From positions 1 through 57,300 of the forward strand of contig JAILJP010000016.1 in assembly GCA_024694625.1 (NCBI GenBank): a stretch of DNA of 57,300 nucleotides. Direction: 5' to 3'. Below the pieces are notes generated by a model that saw nothing but the letters and a program-made list of their open reading frames with translations, was not told the origin of the DNA and searched no databases. This document shows, piece after piece, positions 8,180 through 16,964 of this stretch (the stretch's first letter is position 1; the number at the start of each line of letters is the position of its first letter). The stretch is from Lachnospiraceae bacterium. GTDB lineage: Bacteria; Bacillota; Clostridia; Lachnospirales; Lachnospiraceae. A program made the translations under genes and the position numbers.

Positions 8180-9667
8180 ATGGACGTGAAATACGTAAGT
8201 ACAAGAAACAAAGAAGAAGTGGTAACTGCTTCACAGGCAGTATTACAGGGCTTGGCTCACGACGGTGGATTGTTTGTTCCTACCTGTATTCCAAAGCTGG
8301 ATAAGAGCCTAGAAGAACTTTCTGAGATGACCTATCAGGAAGTTGCTTATGAAGTTATGAAGCTGCTTTTAACAGACTATACGAAGGAAGAGTTGATGCA
8401 CTGCATTAACAGTGCCTATGACGAAAAGTTCGATACAGAAGAGATTGCTCCTTTGGTTTATGCGGACGGAGCGTATTACCTGGAACTCTTCCACGGAAAG
8501 ACCATTGCATTTAAGGATATGGCCCTTTCCATTTTGCCTCACCTTATGATTACTGCAGCCCGCAAGAATCAGGTGAAAAACGATATTGTAATTTTGACCG
8601 CTACTTCCGGTGATACAGGAAAAGCGGCTATGGCTGGATTTGCCGATGTAGAAGGTACAAAGATTATTGTGTTCTATCCGAAAAACGGTGTATCAGAAAT
8701 CCAGGAGCGCCAGATGGTGACTCAGACTGGAGACAACACCTTTGTGGTAGGAATCAACGGAAACTTTGACCAGGCTCAGACCGGTGTGAAAAAGATGTTT
8801 AACGATGCCGCTTTGGCAAAGGAACTGGATGGGGCAGGATATCAGTTCTCCTCAGCAAACTCCATTAATATCGGACGTTTGGTTCCGCAGATCGTTTATT
8901 ATGTATATGCTTACACCCGTCTTTTGAAAGAAGAGAAAATTGCCTCCGGTGAAAAGATTAACGTAACTGTTCCCACCGGAAACTTTGGTAATATTTTAGC
9001 TGCATACTACGGAAAGAAAATGGGACTTCCCATTGATAAATTAATTTGCGCATCCAACGAGAACAAAGTATTATATGATTTCTTCCAGAGCGGATGCTAT
9101 GACAAGAACCGCGAGTTTAAGCTCACAAATTCTCCTTCCATGGATATTTTGATTTCCTCAAACCTAGAGCGATTGATTTATGAAATCGCAGGAGAGGATG
9201 ATGCAAAGAATAAAGCGTTTATGGAAGCCCTTACAAAGGACGGAAAGTACGAAATCACTTCCGAGATGAAAGAAAACTTAAAGGATTTCTATGGAAACTT
9301 TGCAGACGAAGAGGCTACCAAGGCAGAAATCAAACGTGTCTATGATGACACCGGATATGTGCTTGATACCCACACCGCTGTAGCTTCTTATGTGTACAAC
9401 ACATACAAGAAGGAAACAAAGGATGACAAGGTAACAGTCATTGCTTCTACTGCAAGTCCTTTCAAGTTTACCAGAAGTGTTATGGAAGCTATTGGATTAG
9501 ATGATTCTTCCAAGAAAGACATTGAGCTTACAGATAAGCTTTCCGAAGTTGCAAAAGTTGATTTGCCTGGAGCTATTTTGGAAATCAAGTCCGCACCGGT
9601 TCGTCACGATACCCAGTGTGAAGTGGATGAAATGCCTGCTGTAGTAAAGAAGTTTTTGGAAATCTAA
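8180..9667 (+). CDS. thrC: Threonine synthase
   Basis: The chosen ATG at 8180 (MDVKYVSTRN) is preceded by AGAGGT and matches the family N-terminus. The open frame extends upstream to 8102, but that part is basic and unlike threonine synthase. The 495-residue protein has the PLP-lysine motif HGKTIAFKDMAL near residue 110, the TATSGDTGKAA phosphate loop and the glycine-rich VTVPTGNFGNILAAYYG block. It converts O-phosphohomoserine to threonine in the cytoplasm. Its length and N-terminal domain place it in the longer (yeast / E. coli-like) class. No hom or thrB is adjacent. It ends at a bidirectional terminator. Confidence 0.96.
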   Translation: MDVKYVSTRNKEEVVTASQAVLQGLAHDGGLFVPTCIPKLDKSLEELSEMTYQEVAYEVMKLLLTDYTKEELMHCINSAYDEKFDTEEIAPLVYADGAYYLELFHGKTIAFKDMALSILPHLMITAARKNQVKNDIVILTATSGDTGKAAMAGFADVEGTKIIVFYPKNGVSEIQERQMVTQTGDNTFVVGINGNFDQAQTGVKKMFNDAALAKELDGAGYQFSSANSINIGRLVPQIVYYVYAYTRLLKEEKIASGEKINVTVPTGNFGNILAAYYGKKMGLPIDKLICASNENKVLYDFFQSGCYDKNREFKLTNSPSMDILISSNLERLIYEIAGEDDAKNKAFMEALTKDGKYEITSEMKENLKDFYGNFADEEATKAEIKRVYDDTGYVLDTHTAVASYVYNTYKKETKDDKVTVIASTASPFKFTRSVMEAIGLDDSSKKDIELTDKLSEVAKVDLPGAILEIKSAPVRHDTQCEVDEMPAVVKKFLEI

Positions 9668-9711
9668 AGATTTGAAATTCTAAAGATTTTTGAACGTAAA
9701 TATGATACAAA

Positions 9712-9741
9712 AAATGCCGACTGAGAAATCAGTCGGCATTT
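9712..9741. terminator. Bidirectional terminator between thrC and the CheX-like gene
   Basis: A perfect 13-bp stem (AAATGCCGACTGA / TCAGTCGGCATTT) with a GAAA tetraloop. A and T runs on both flanks serve both converging genes. Confidence 0.88.
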
Positions 9742-9751
9742 CGATTTGAAA

Positions 9752-10630
9752 TTATAATGTAAGAATCAAATAAACTGTCCCGAAGGGATAAATCACAGGA
9801 ATCACAAAAGCGTTGTCTGATAAGGTGAGTACCGGTTCGGTTTCCTGTGCGGGAGGATCCAGGGTAAGTTCCATGGATACTTCGTTGGACATGTTTACGG
9901 AAAACAGTCCGTTGTGAAGATTTAAGAAATCTTCCAAAGAAGCCTTTACATATTCATCAAATTCTGTGAATTCCATCTTTGCATATCGGGAAGCGAATCC
10001 AATAGCGGCGGAAGGCTCCATATCAATGCTGGAACTGCAATTAATGGCTCCTGTAATATTTTGGGTTACACAATAGTTGGTCTCGTAACTGGTAGTCTGA
10101 ACAGGAGACAAGGGTGTAAAATCCTCGCCAATGAATCGAACCAAATTGTTGAATACAAGATTCAAATACATAACGGCGTAGCGGTTTACAGGACGCTCTG
10201 CGGAGAGAAGGAAGTTTTCTATCAACTTCGCAGTGTGTTCGACGCTTTCACTACCCATGGGATTGTCGATTTCATTTTCTGACTGATACTCAATCATTAA
10301 TTCCTCTAATTCGGAATTGGAAAGAGCACCGGTGTCTACCAGGTTTTGACCCAATAATAAATAGTCGGGATTTTGAGATTTCAAAAGATCTTCTAACTGA
10401 TCCTCAAAGAGGTAGTTTCTTTCGATGGCGATTTCACCAAAGCGCTTGTCTTCTCTGGTTTGTAAAAAACAAACTTCATCGACTTCAGCAGCAGTCATAT
10501 ATCCCTTGTGCATGGCCAAAGTACCCAAACGAATATGAGTATCTGCCAGGCTTGCAATAGCGGACGCCAATTGCTCAGCTGTGACAGCCTTTTTGTTTAA
10601 AAGATAATTTCCAAAAAACTGTGCATACAT
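9752..10630 (-). CDS. MshEN-like c-di-GMP-binding region fused to a CheX-like phosphatase domain
   Basis: This 292-residue protein has two parts. Residues 34-57 and 63-86 are two 24-residue motifs separated by exactly five residues, each following the MshEN pattern RLGxx..xxG....xxxxLxxxLxxQ (RLGTLAMHKGYM...LQ and RFGEIAIERNYL...SQ); the second has Asn for the central Gly. Weaker copies flank them (about 7-30 and 92-116). MshEN domains bind c-di-GMP. Residues 135-292 resemble the CheC/CheX phosphatase fold, with EDFLNLHNG at 233-241 where CheX has ExxN. It sits 16 nt after a CheY-like gene, its likely partner. The c-di-GMP and phosphatase roles are inferred from motifs. Confidence 0.72.
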   Translation of the reverse strand: MYAQFFGNYLLNKKAVTAEQLASAIASLADTHIRLGTLAMHKGYMTAAEVDEVCFLQTREDKRFGEIAIERNYLFEDQLEDLLKSQNPDYLLLGQNLVDTGALSNSELEELMIEYQSENEIDNPMGSESVEHTAKLIENFLLSAERPVNRYAVMYLNLVFNNLVRFIGEDFTPLSPVQTTSYETNYCVTQNITGAINCSSSIDMEPSAAIGFASRYAKMEFTEFDEYVKASLEDFLNLHNGLFSVNMSNEVSMELTLDPPAQETEPVLTLSDNAFVIPVIYPFGTVYLILTL

Positions 10631-10646
10631 AGGAACAAAAGTCCTC

Positions 10647-11021
10647 CTATCCTAAATGTGACTGCAACAATGTCTCAACTTGTGAAGAGTCCAAAGGCTT
10701 TTGGATGAAGTCCTTTGCACCGGCCTCAATGGCAGATTTTAACTGGGATTGAGTACCTACGGAAGAGACAATAATAATGTCAGCCTCATTGTTGATTTCC
10801 ATTATTCCTTTTACTGCTTCAATACCGTCTTTCACGGGCATGACAATGTCAAGGAACGTGATATCGGGAGTGAATTCTTTATATTTATCAATGGCTTCCT
10901 GTCCATTGGAAGCATCGATGAATTCTGCACCTTCTCCGACTCTACTGATAATGTCCTTTAACTGTTTGCGTGCTAAGATAGAATCGTCGCTGATTAAAAT
11001 TTTCTTGTTCGTCAAATCCAT
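10647..11021 (-). CDS. CheY-like single-domain response regulator
   Basis: The 124 residues make one receiver domain: acidic pair Asp12-Asp13 in LISDDS, phospho-acceptor Asp58 in FLDIVMP, VSSVG after strand 4 and the conserved Lys in FIQKPLD. There is no output domain, so it should act by protein contact. It is upstream of, and co-transcribed with, the CheX-like/MshEN gene, which could dephosphorylate it. The pair is divergent from the Pel operon, with 155 bases between start codons. A kinase for it is not next door; the hybrid kinase at 41.8 kb has its own receiver and Hpt domain. A role in Pel control is inferred from position only. Confidence 0.9.
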   Translation of the reverse strand: MDLTNKKILISDDSILARKQLKDIISRVGEGAEFIDASNGQEAIDKYKEFTPDITFLDIVMPVKDGIEAVKGIMEINNEADIIIVSSVGTQSQLKSAIEAGAKDFIQKPLDSSQVETLLQSHLG

Positions 11022-11109
11022 GTCATATCACTCCTTATTTATAATCATTATCATCTTACAACAAATAGTCAGATTATTCAATTATTTTTGTTTTTTGCAT
11101 AGGTTTTCT

Positions 11110-11138
11110 TTGTTTTATAGCAATTAAAGTGATATATT
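11110..11138 (+). promoter_or_regulatory. Candidate promoter of the 17-gene Pel operon
   Basis: TTGTTT, 17 nt, then TATATT, about 39 nt upstream of the first ATG (11177). It is the best sigma-A-like match in the divergent region 11022-11176, but the -35 is only half consensus. The region is otherwise AT-rich without a clear repeat. Confidence 0.35.
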
Positions 11139-11176
11139 AAAATAGCGTGGACAAAAATCTGATTTTGAGGTGAAAC

Positions 11177-11428
11177 ATGGTTAGAAAGGTAGCAGGCACC
11201 TATTATTTGTTTTCAGACAAAGAAGACAAAGATATGGAGCATCCTTGTGTGCTAAACGAGACTGGATATTTTATTTATACGAGATTGCAAAAAGGAATAC
11301 CTTTGGAAGAGATTGCAAATGAATTGGCTTCCAATTACCACATTCCCTACGACGAAGCGATAATTGATGTTCGTAGCTGTGAAACAGACCTGAATCAATT
11401 TTTAAATGTCAACGATAGTGGAGCATAG
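11177..11428 (+). CDS. PqqD-like small protein at the head of the Pel operon
   Basis: The 83 residues fit the PqqD / RiPP recognition element pattern: an N-terminal strand pair with a conserved turn (CVLNETGYFIYTRLQKG), then helices with IANELASNYHIPYDEAIIDV and a C-terminal helix. These winged-helix proteins bind leader peptides and present them to modifying enzymes. It has a GAGGTGA ribosome site and ends just before pelD. A second PqqD domain lies near the other end of the same operon (29834-31000), so two recognition elements bracket the polysaccharide genes. There is no radical-SAM partner here. Its target is unknown; the EGVYAASG leaders are candidates. Confidence 0.78.
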   Translation: MVRKVAGTYYLFSDKEDKDMEHPCVLNETGYFIYTRLQKGIPLEEIANELASNYHIPYDEAIIDVRSCETDLNQFLNVNDSGA

Positions 11429-11435
11429 GGGAATT

Positions 11436-13613
11436 ATGGATATTATTTTGACAGGGGCAGATAATGCCATGATGGAAGCTCTTATTGGGAAACTCCGAAA
11501 GGAGGGCCATCGTATTTTTGTTCTGTCCAATGAGCGTGTGAAAAAAACAAAATACAAACGTATTTTTGAACAATATGATTTTAATTATGACAATGAAAAT
11601 ATGTCAGCGATTATAGAGAGCATCTGTCCGGATGCTGTCATTTTTTTGGGTGCCTTTGACGGTTCCTTCCAATGGGAAAAAGGTCAAAAAGAAGTTGTTC
11701 GCTATGGCGAGGGCTTGATCAATCTTTTGGAAGCCTGTGCCCATCTGAAACGGTTACCCCGTTTTCTGTATTTATCCACATGTGATGTATTTACAAACCA
11801 TTCAAAAGAGAATTACAGAGAGCATGACGAGTTTTCTCCTGTTTCTACCAAGGCGGTAGCAGTCAGACAGGGCGAACTTATTTGCGGAAATTATTATAAG
11901 TCCAAGCGGTCGGATTCCGTCGTTGCCAGACTGGATCACGTCTATGGAAATCCCGTGATGTTAAGTGATCTGGAATGTCCGATTCAATCAATGATGGAGT
12001 CAGCTCTCGTGAAGGGAGAAATCACTGCTAACAGAAATGAGAAACTGTCCATGCTTCATATAAATGATGCAGTAGAGTTTATTTATAAGATTTTGATTAC
12101 CGAGGATTTGCAAAGAAGGGTTTATAACCTGTCTGCGGAAATGGAAATCTCAGAGGAAGTAATCGCATATCTATTGGCGGATGGATTAGAGCCTAAGCCG
12201 CAGATTATTGTGGAAGATGGGGAAGAACATCGTGTTGTAATGAGTCGTGCCCGCTTTCGCAAGGAGTTTGGCGGAAAGGTATTTCATAAATATGGAAAAG
12301 AACTTCCTTTACTGGCAAAGCAGGTAAAAACGAAACATAAGGATTTTTTTGAACGGGATGTAGTAACCACCACTCCCTTAACACAGTTTTTGGACAGGAT
12401 TAAGGTTTTTGTTCAGGCTGTACTTCCTTATTTTGAAACGGCAGTCTTATTTATTCCCGCATTTATGCTGAATAATCGTGCTACGGGAAGTGATTACTTT
12501 ACCAATTTGGATTTTTATCTTTTGTATGTGTTGTTTATTGCCATCGTTCACGGTCAGCAACAGGCAATGGTGGCAGGTGTGTTGGCGGTAGCAGGATATT
12601 TCTTCCGCCAGCAGTACGACCGCTCTACCTTTGATGTTATGTTGGACTATAACACCTATGTTTGGATTGCCCAGTTGTTTATTGTTGGTTTGGTAGTGGG
12701 AAATCTAAAAGACCGACTGCAGGTGATTCGGGACGAGGACAACAATGAGATTCATTATTTGAATTCTCAGGTAAAGGATATTACGGAAATCAACACCAAT
12801 AATGTTATTATTAAAAACTCCATGGAAGAACAATTGATTAATCAGAATGATTCTTTTGGAAAGATTTATGAGATTACTTCCACCTTGGATCAGTACGCTC
12901 CGGAGGAAGTACTGTTCTATGCCGCAGAGGTGTTGAGAGAACTGCTTCATACAGAGGATGTGGCAATTTATTCCGTTGCCAACGGAGACTATGCAAGATT
13001 GTTTGCTTCCACTTCCAAAAAAGCGAGAAGTCTTGGCAACTCTTTAAAATACACGGATTTAACGGAGATGTATGTCTACATCAGTTCCGATCAGGTTTAT
13101 ATCAATCGAAATATGCAGGAAGGGTATCCTCAGATGGCCAATGGTTTGTTCTCCGACGGAAATATGGAACTGATCATTATGACTTGGGGATTGCCTTTGG
13201 AACGAATGAATCTGGCTCAGGCCAATATGATGCGAATTGCCGGATTTTTAATTCAGAATGCAGTGCTTCGTGCCAATCGATATATGGAAGCTTTGGAAAG
13301 TAGCCGTTATGTGGAAAATACCAAGCTTTTGGAAGAAAATGCGTTCCATTCTTTACTGGAGGCTTTTTTGACAGCAAGAGACCGGGGTTTGACACAGTGT
13401 TGTGTATTACAGCTTGAGGAAATCCCGAAAGAAAAGGAGAAAAAAGCGGTGGAGGAAGTATCCAAGACGCTTCGAAACTCCGATTATCTGGGTAAAAGAA
13501 AAGATGGAAGACTTTATATTCTTCTTTCCAATACAGATACCCAAAGCGGAAAGATTGTTATTTCCCGTTTAAGTGAATTGGGATATCAAGCATCTCTTTG
13601 GAGGACGGTATAG
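11436..13613 (+). CDS. pelD: PelD-type c-di-GMP receptor with N-terminal SDR-like domain
   Basis: The start at 11436 (MDIILTGADN, with AGGGGAA before it) is preferred over an ATG at 11406, which would overlap the previous gene. Of 725 residues, 1-300 resemble an extended SDR epimerase (YLSTCDVF, ARLDHVYG, LHINDAVEFIY). The Gly-rich loop is degenerate, and the Tyr and Lys of YxxxK are Lys139 and Val143, so catalysis is unlikely. About 320-430 holds four membrane helices, 470-615 a GAF domain and 620-725 a degenerate GGDEF domain whose active motif is replaced (RKDGRLYILL). Its inhibitory-site RxxD (Arg680-Asp683, RNSD) is intact. In Pseudomonas, PelD binds c-di-GMP through this site and activates Pel synthesis. 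The neighbours pelE, pelF and pelG support the call. Confidence 0.88.
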   Translation: MDIILTGADNAMMEALIGKLRKEGHRIFVLSNERVKKTKYKRIFEQYDFNYDNENMSAIIESICPDAVIFLGAFDGSFQWEKGQKEVVRYGEGLINLLEACAHLKRLPRFLYLSTCDVFTNHSKENYREHDEFSPVSTKAVAVRQGELICGNYYKSKRSDSVVARLDHVYGNPVMLSDLECPIQSMMESALVKGEITANRNEKLSMLHINDAVEFIYKILITEDLQRRVYNLSAEMEISEEVIAYLLADGLEPKPQIIVEDGEEHRVVMSRARFRKEFGGKVFHKYGKELPLLAKQVKTKHKDFFERDVVTTTPLTQFLDRIKVFVQAVLPYFETAVLFIPAFMLNNRATGSDYFTNLDFYLLYVLFIAIVHGQQQAMVAGVLAVAGYFFRQQYDRSTFDVMLDYNTYVWIAQLFIVGLVVGNLKDRLQVIRDEDNNEIHYLNSQVKDITEINTNNVIIKNSMEEQLINQNDSFGKIYEITSTLDQYAPEEVLFYAAEVLRELLHTEDVAIYSVANGDYARLFASTSKKARSLGNSLKYTDLTEMYVYISSDQVYINRNMQEGYPQMANGLFSDGNMELIIMTWGLPLERMNLAQANMMRIAGFLIQNAVLRANRYMEALESSRYVENTKLLEENAFHSLLEAFLTARDRGLTQCCVLQLEEIPKEKEKKAVEEVSKTLRNSDYLGKRKDGRLYILLSNTDTQSGKIVISRLSELGYQASLWRTV

Positions 13614-13614
13614 C

Positions 13615-14565
13615 ATGTCAAAATCATTGCTTGTGGTAATTTTTTTGGTGGTGATTTCCACCTTGGTGGATGTGGTCTATTTCATCCTTTCCATGGTTCG
13701 AAACGAAGGAAAAAAACGCCAACAAAAAGACGGTAACTTTGATAAGAAAAAAACCATATTGATTTTCCTTATGATGCTTTTTACCCCCGTGGTGGGAGAA
13801 GTGTTTTTCTTTGGAAGTCGCCTGATGCAAAAGGTTTTCTTCCGTCAAAAAGGAAATCTGGAAGGGGCGGCAACCTTTGATAAATCCAAAGTAGAATCCA
13901 GAAATCCAGCAAATCTGGAACGGGATATGAACCTTGCACCCATGGAAGAGGCTTTGGCAGTCAGCGACAAAACAGGACTGCGAAATTTGATGCTTTCCGT
14001 GGTAAAGGGAGATGTCACCAGATATTTAAGTTCCATTACAAAAGCTCTAAACAGCAAGGATTCTGAGACTGCCCATTATGCGGCATCGGTGCTTCGGGAT
14101 GAGTTAAACAACTTCAATGCCCATGTTACGGAGATGAAAAACCGGATTGATGTGGCAGATACCTTGGAAAAAGCTGCTTTGTGTGATGAGCTGTTGGCTT
14201 ATATGCATGTATTTTTAAGTCAAAATATCTTCCATGGAATTGAAAAAGAAAACTATGTCCGCACCATGGAGGAAATCGGAGAGATTTACTTCCAAACAGC
14301 GCCGGCGGAAATGACGGCGGAACAGTTTGGGTGGCTCAACTGTTTTTTGATGGATATCGGCGAGATGGAGTTGTGTGAAAAATGGGGAAAACGTTCTTTT
14401 GAATATTTTCCTACCTCTTTGCCAACCTATACCAATCGTTTGAAATATTATTTTAAAACCGGAAGAGACGAAGATTTCTTCCAATCCTTATCAGATTTGA
14501 AAACATCCGGAATAACCGTGGACAAAGAGACATTGGAAATCATCCGAATGTTTGAAGAAAGGTAA
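13615..14565 (+). CDS. pelE: PelE-like membrane/TPR scaffold protein
   Basis: The ATG at 13615 is chosen because GGAGG lies 11 bases upstream and the previous stop is at 13611-13613; an earlier in-frame ATG would lie inside pelD. The 316-residue protein has two N-terminal membrane helices (about 4-26 and 47-72) and then a soluble helical region (about 100-316) resembling tandem TPR units. This is the architecture of PelE, which bridges PelD and the PelF/PelG synthase-transporter. Sequence conservation of PelE is low, so the call rests mainly on architecture and position between pelD and pelF. Confidence 0.72.
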   Translation: MSKSLLVVIFLVVISTLVDVVYFILSMVRNEGKKRQQKDGNFDKKKTILIFLMMLFTPVVGEVFFFGSRLMQKVFFRQKGNLEGAATFDKSKVESRNPANLERDMNLAPMEEALAVSDKTGLRNLMLSVVKGDVTRYLSSITKALNSKDSETAHYAASVLRDELNNFNAHVTEMKNRIDVADTLEKAALCDELLAYMHVFLSQNIFHGIEKENYVRTMEEIGEIYFQTAPAEMTAEQFGWLNCFLMDIGEMELCEKWGKRSFEYFPTSLPTYTNRLKYYFKTGRDEDFFQSLSDLKTSGITVDKETLEIIRMFEER

Positions 14566-14570
14566 AATGA

Positions 14571-16964
14571 ATGTCAATAAATCGTCTGGTAACTGTGGAA
14601 CTGGTGGAAATATTGGTGGCTTATTTTCTTGTGGTCATTGTTCCACCTGCCATAGTATTCGGAGAAAAACTTAAAAAACGGGCGTTGCCATATACCTTTC
14701 GCCTTATGGCATATTTAATGATCGGCAATGTCTTTATTATAAATTTGGTATTGTATCTGACGTTGTTTCATCTTTGCAACAAAGGAACGCTGGTACTTTT
14801 TTCCTTTTTCTTTTATATGGGAATGGCACTTTTTTTGTATCAGATTTCCCTTGGAGATGTGCTTTCTCATGGGAAGCGTACAGTGGAAAAATTGGGTCAG
14901 GGATATTTGGGTAGAAAGACTTTTCGTGCCCATATAAGAGAAGAACTTTTGATTGGGGCAAAACGACTGTTTTCCGGTACGGTAGGAGTGGTGTTGCATC
15001 ACCCCTTGGAGGTATTGGGGTATGTTGGCACCATGGTTATGGTACTTTATATTTTTGCTACCAATGATTATAAGAATTTGGGCTATACCGCGTCGGATTT
15101 GCCGGTGCACAATTACTGGATCAATGCGTTGGGAAACAATCAGCCTTTTGTGGCCGGAGTTTATCCCATGGGATATCACTGCGTGGTATTTTTCCTTCAT
15201 AAAGTTTTTGGATTTGATACCTATGTGCTTTTGCGTCATTGGGAAGTAGTAACAGTAGTTTTACTGTGTTCCGCCATTATGGCATTTGTGGGATATATCT
15301 GTAAGAAACATTCTTTTTTGGCGTTTTTTGCTGTGTTTGTGTTTGCCTTGCCGGGATGTTTGTACGAGGGTGTTTACGCGCGATTTTTAATGGGGATTCC
15401 TCAGGAGTATGCCCATGTATTTATTTTGCCCGCCCTTATGTTTTTATTGGAGTTTTTTGAAAGAAGAAAGGAAAAGGAAGAGGGGCGTTTGGTACCTTCT
15501 ACCCTTTGCTGGCTCTTGTTTTCCGCGGGATTGTCTTTGACCATTGCGGTTCACTTTTACGGAGCCATTGTACTTTTGATTTTTTGTCTGGGAGTGGGCG
15601 TGGCTTATCTTCCCGTTATTTTCAAAAAGGAGTACTTTTTCAGTGTTTTAAAATCCGGTCTTTTGGGACTTTTAATCGCAGTACTTCCTATGGCCATTTC
15701 CCTTATGATGGGAAATCATTTCCAGGGTTCTATGGGATGGGCCCTTGGGGTAATTCAGGGAAGTGTTTCCGGCACATCCAATGCCACAAACGGAGCTATT
15801 GTAGCGGATTTAACGGATGACGATTATTCCGATGACATTGAGTATTACAGATTTTTGGAAGCAAACGGAATGATGGATGATGCGACACAAAGTCAGTATG
15901 AAGAAGTGCAAATCGCATCCGGAATCAAAGTGGATTCCGAAAAGCAAAATGTCATCGCCAATTTCATCCGTGGATTTTATCATAGCGCAAAGGAAAATCT
16001 CTTTTGGGGATATGAAGATTATGCGGTGGTTGCCTATCCTATATTCCTTATTCTCTGCGGAGTGGTACTGATTGGCTTTTTTGGATTTTTCTTCCACTGG
16101 GAGTTTGCAAAGGGATATTTGGCTACGGGAATCGGCGTTGGAATCCTTTGGATCATCCTTTCGGCAAAGGAGTTTTCCCTGCCCTCCTTAATGGATGAAA
16201 ACCGTACTGGAACCTTTTTGATTTCCTTTATTGGAATTATTATTGCTTTTGGGGCGGATGCCCTGTTGAACGCCTTGCTATTTAAGGTAAAGAAAAAGTG
16301 GATTCATACCATAGTTTCCCTTGTGCTTTGTCTTGCCGTCCTTTGGGGATTTTCTTCAAAGGGAATTCTTCGTCAACCCTTTATAGCTGGGGCATATGAA
16401 ACCAACGGAGCCATTTTATGCATGGAAAGCATTATGGAAGAAAACGAGGACTTTACCTATACGATAGTGTCCGCAGGTGATGAAACCCAGATGGTCAGCG
16501 ATCGGGGGTATCATTATGAAGTATCCACATTTTTAAAGCATTTGTATCTGTATAAGGGCGGAAGTTTTTCCGATGCTTATAAGGATTTGGAGGATGCGGA
16601 TGACGGAGATATCTATATTCCTACGGGAAAGGTTTATGTGTTTATAGAAAAAATACCCTTAAATCACGGCTTCCCTTACGAAGGCAGTGGACAGCGGGTT
16701 TCAAAAGAAGGGGCATCCCTTCCTATTCCATCCACCTCATCCAAGGATTTTTACGGTGGGGAAGGAAGATGGATTTGTATGTCAAAGATGTATTACTGGG
16801 CAAAAGCTTATGAGCAGTTGATACAGGATGACATGCGGGTTTATTACGAAGATGATGAATTTATTTGTTACGAGATTACACAAAACTACAATCAAAGCTA
16901 CAATTTTGCTATTGATTACGGCTACAACGATTGTGGCGAAGGAGAAATAAAACTGGATGATTAG
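14571..16964 (+). CDS. Large polytopic membrane protein, GT-C-like, in the Pel operon
   Basis: This 797-residue protein has about a dozen membrane helices: four or so in residues 1-170, then roughly 215-395 and 485-605. A soluble C-terminal region runs from about 605 to 797. After the helix near residue 155 comes the exposed segment YTASDLPVHNYWINALG with acidic and His residues, then PFVAGVYPMGYH. That layout recalls GT-C glycosyltransferases, which use polyprenyl-linked donors. A second loop (residues ~405-470) is acidic and Asn/Asp-rich. No named family was recognised with certainty. It occupies the place between pelE and pelF; polymer export or modification is an inference. It overlaps the next gene by 8 bases. 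Confidence 0.6.
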   Translation: MSINRLVTVELVEILVAYFLVVIVPPAIVFGEKLKKRALPYTFRLMAYLMIGNVFIINLVLYLTLFHLCNKGTLVLFSFFFYMGMALFLYQISLGDVLSHGKRTVEKLGQGYLGRKTFRAHIREELLIGAKRLFSGTVGVVLHHPLEVLGYVGTMVMVLYIFATNDYKNLGYTASDLPVHNYWINALGNNQPFVAGVYPMGYHCVVFFLHKVFGFDTYVLLRHWEVVTVVLLCSAIMAFVGYICKKHSFLAFFAVFVFALPGCLYEGVYARFLMGIPQEYAHVFILPALMFLLEFFERRKEKEEGRLVPSTLCWLLFSAGLSLTIAVHFYGAIVLLIFCLGVGVAYLPVIFKKEYFFSVLKSGLLGLLIAVLPMAISLMMGNHFQGSMGWALGVIQGSVSGTSNATNGAIVADLTDDDYSDDIEYYRFLEANGMMDDATQSQYEEVQIASGIKVDSEKQNVIANFIRGFYHSAKENLFWGYEDYAVVAYPIFLILCGVVLIGFFGFFFHWEFAKGYLATGIGVGILWIILSAKEFSLPSLMDENRTGTFLISFIGIIIAFGADALLNALLFKVKKKWIHTIVSLVLCLAVLWGFSSKGILRQPFIAGAYETNGAILCMESIMEENEDFTYTIVSAGDETQMVSDRGYHYEVSTFLKHLYLYKGGSFSDAYKDLEDADDGDIYIPTGKVYVFIEKIPLNHGFPYEGSGQRVSKEGASLPIPSTSSKDFYGGEGRWICMSKMYYWAKAYEQLIQDDMRVYYEDDEFICYEITQNYNQSYNFAIDYGYNDCGEGEIKLDD

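Noticed and set aside
11436-12340. Functional UDP-glucose 4-epimerase (GalE) domain
   Set aside because: The catalytic Tyr and Lys are replaced and the Rossmann glycine loop is degenerate.
14715-15239. Minus-strand ORF of 174 residues inside the large membrane protein
   Set aside because: It is a shadow of the hydrophobic coding frame; the plus-strand gene fits the operon.
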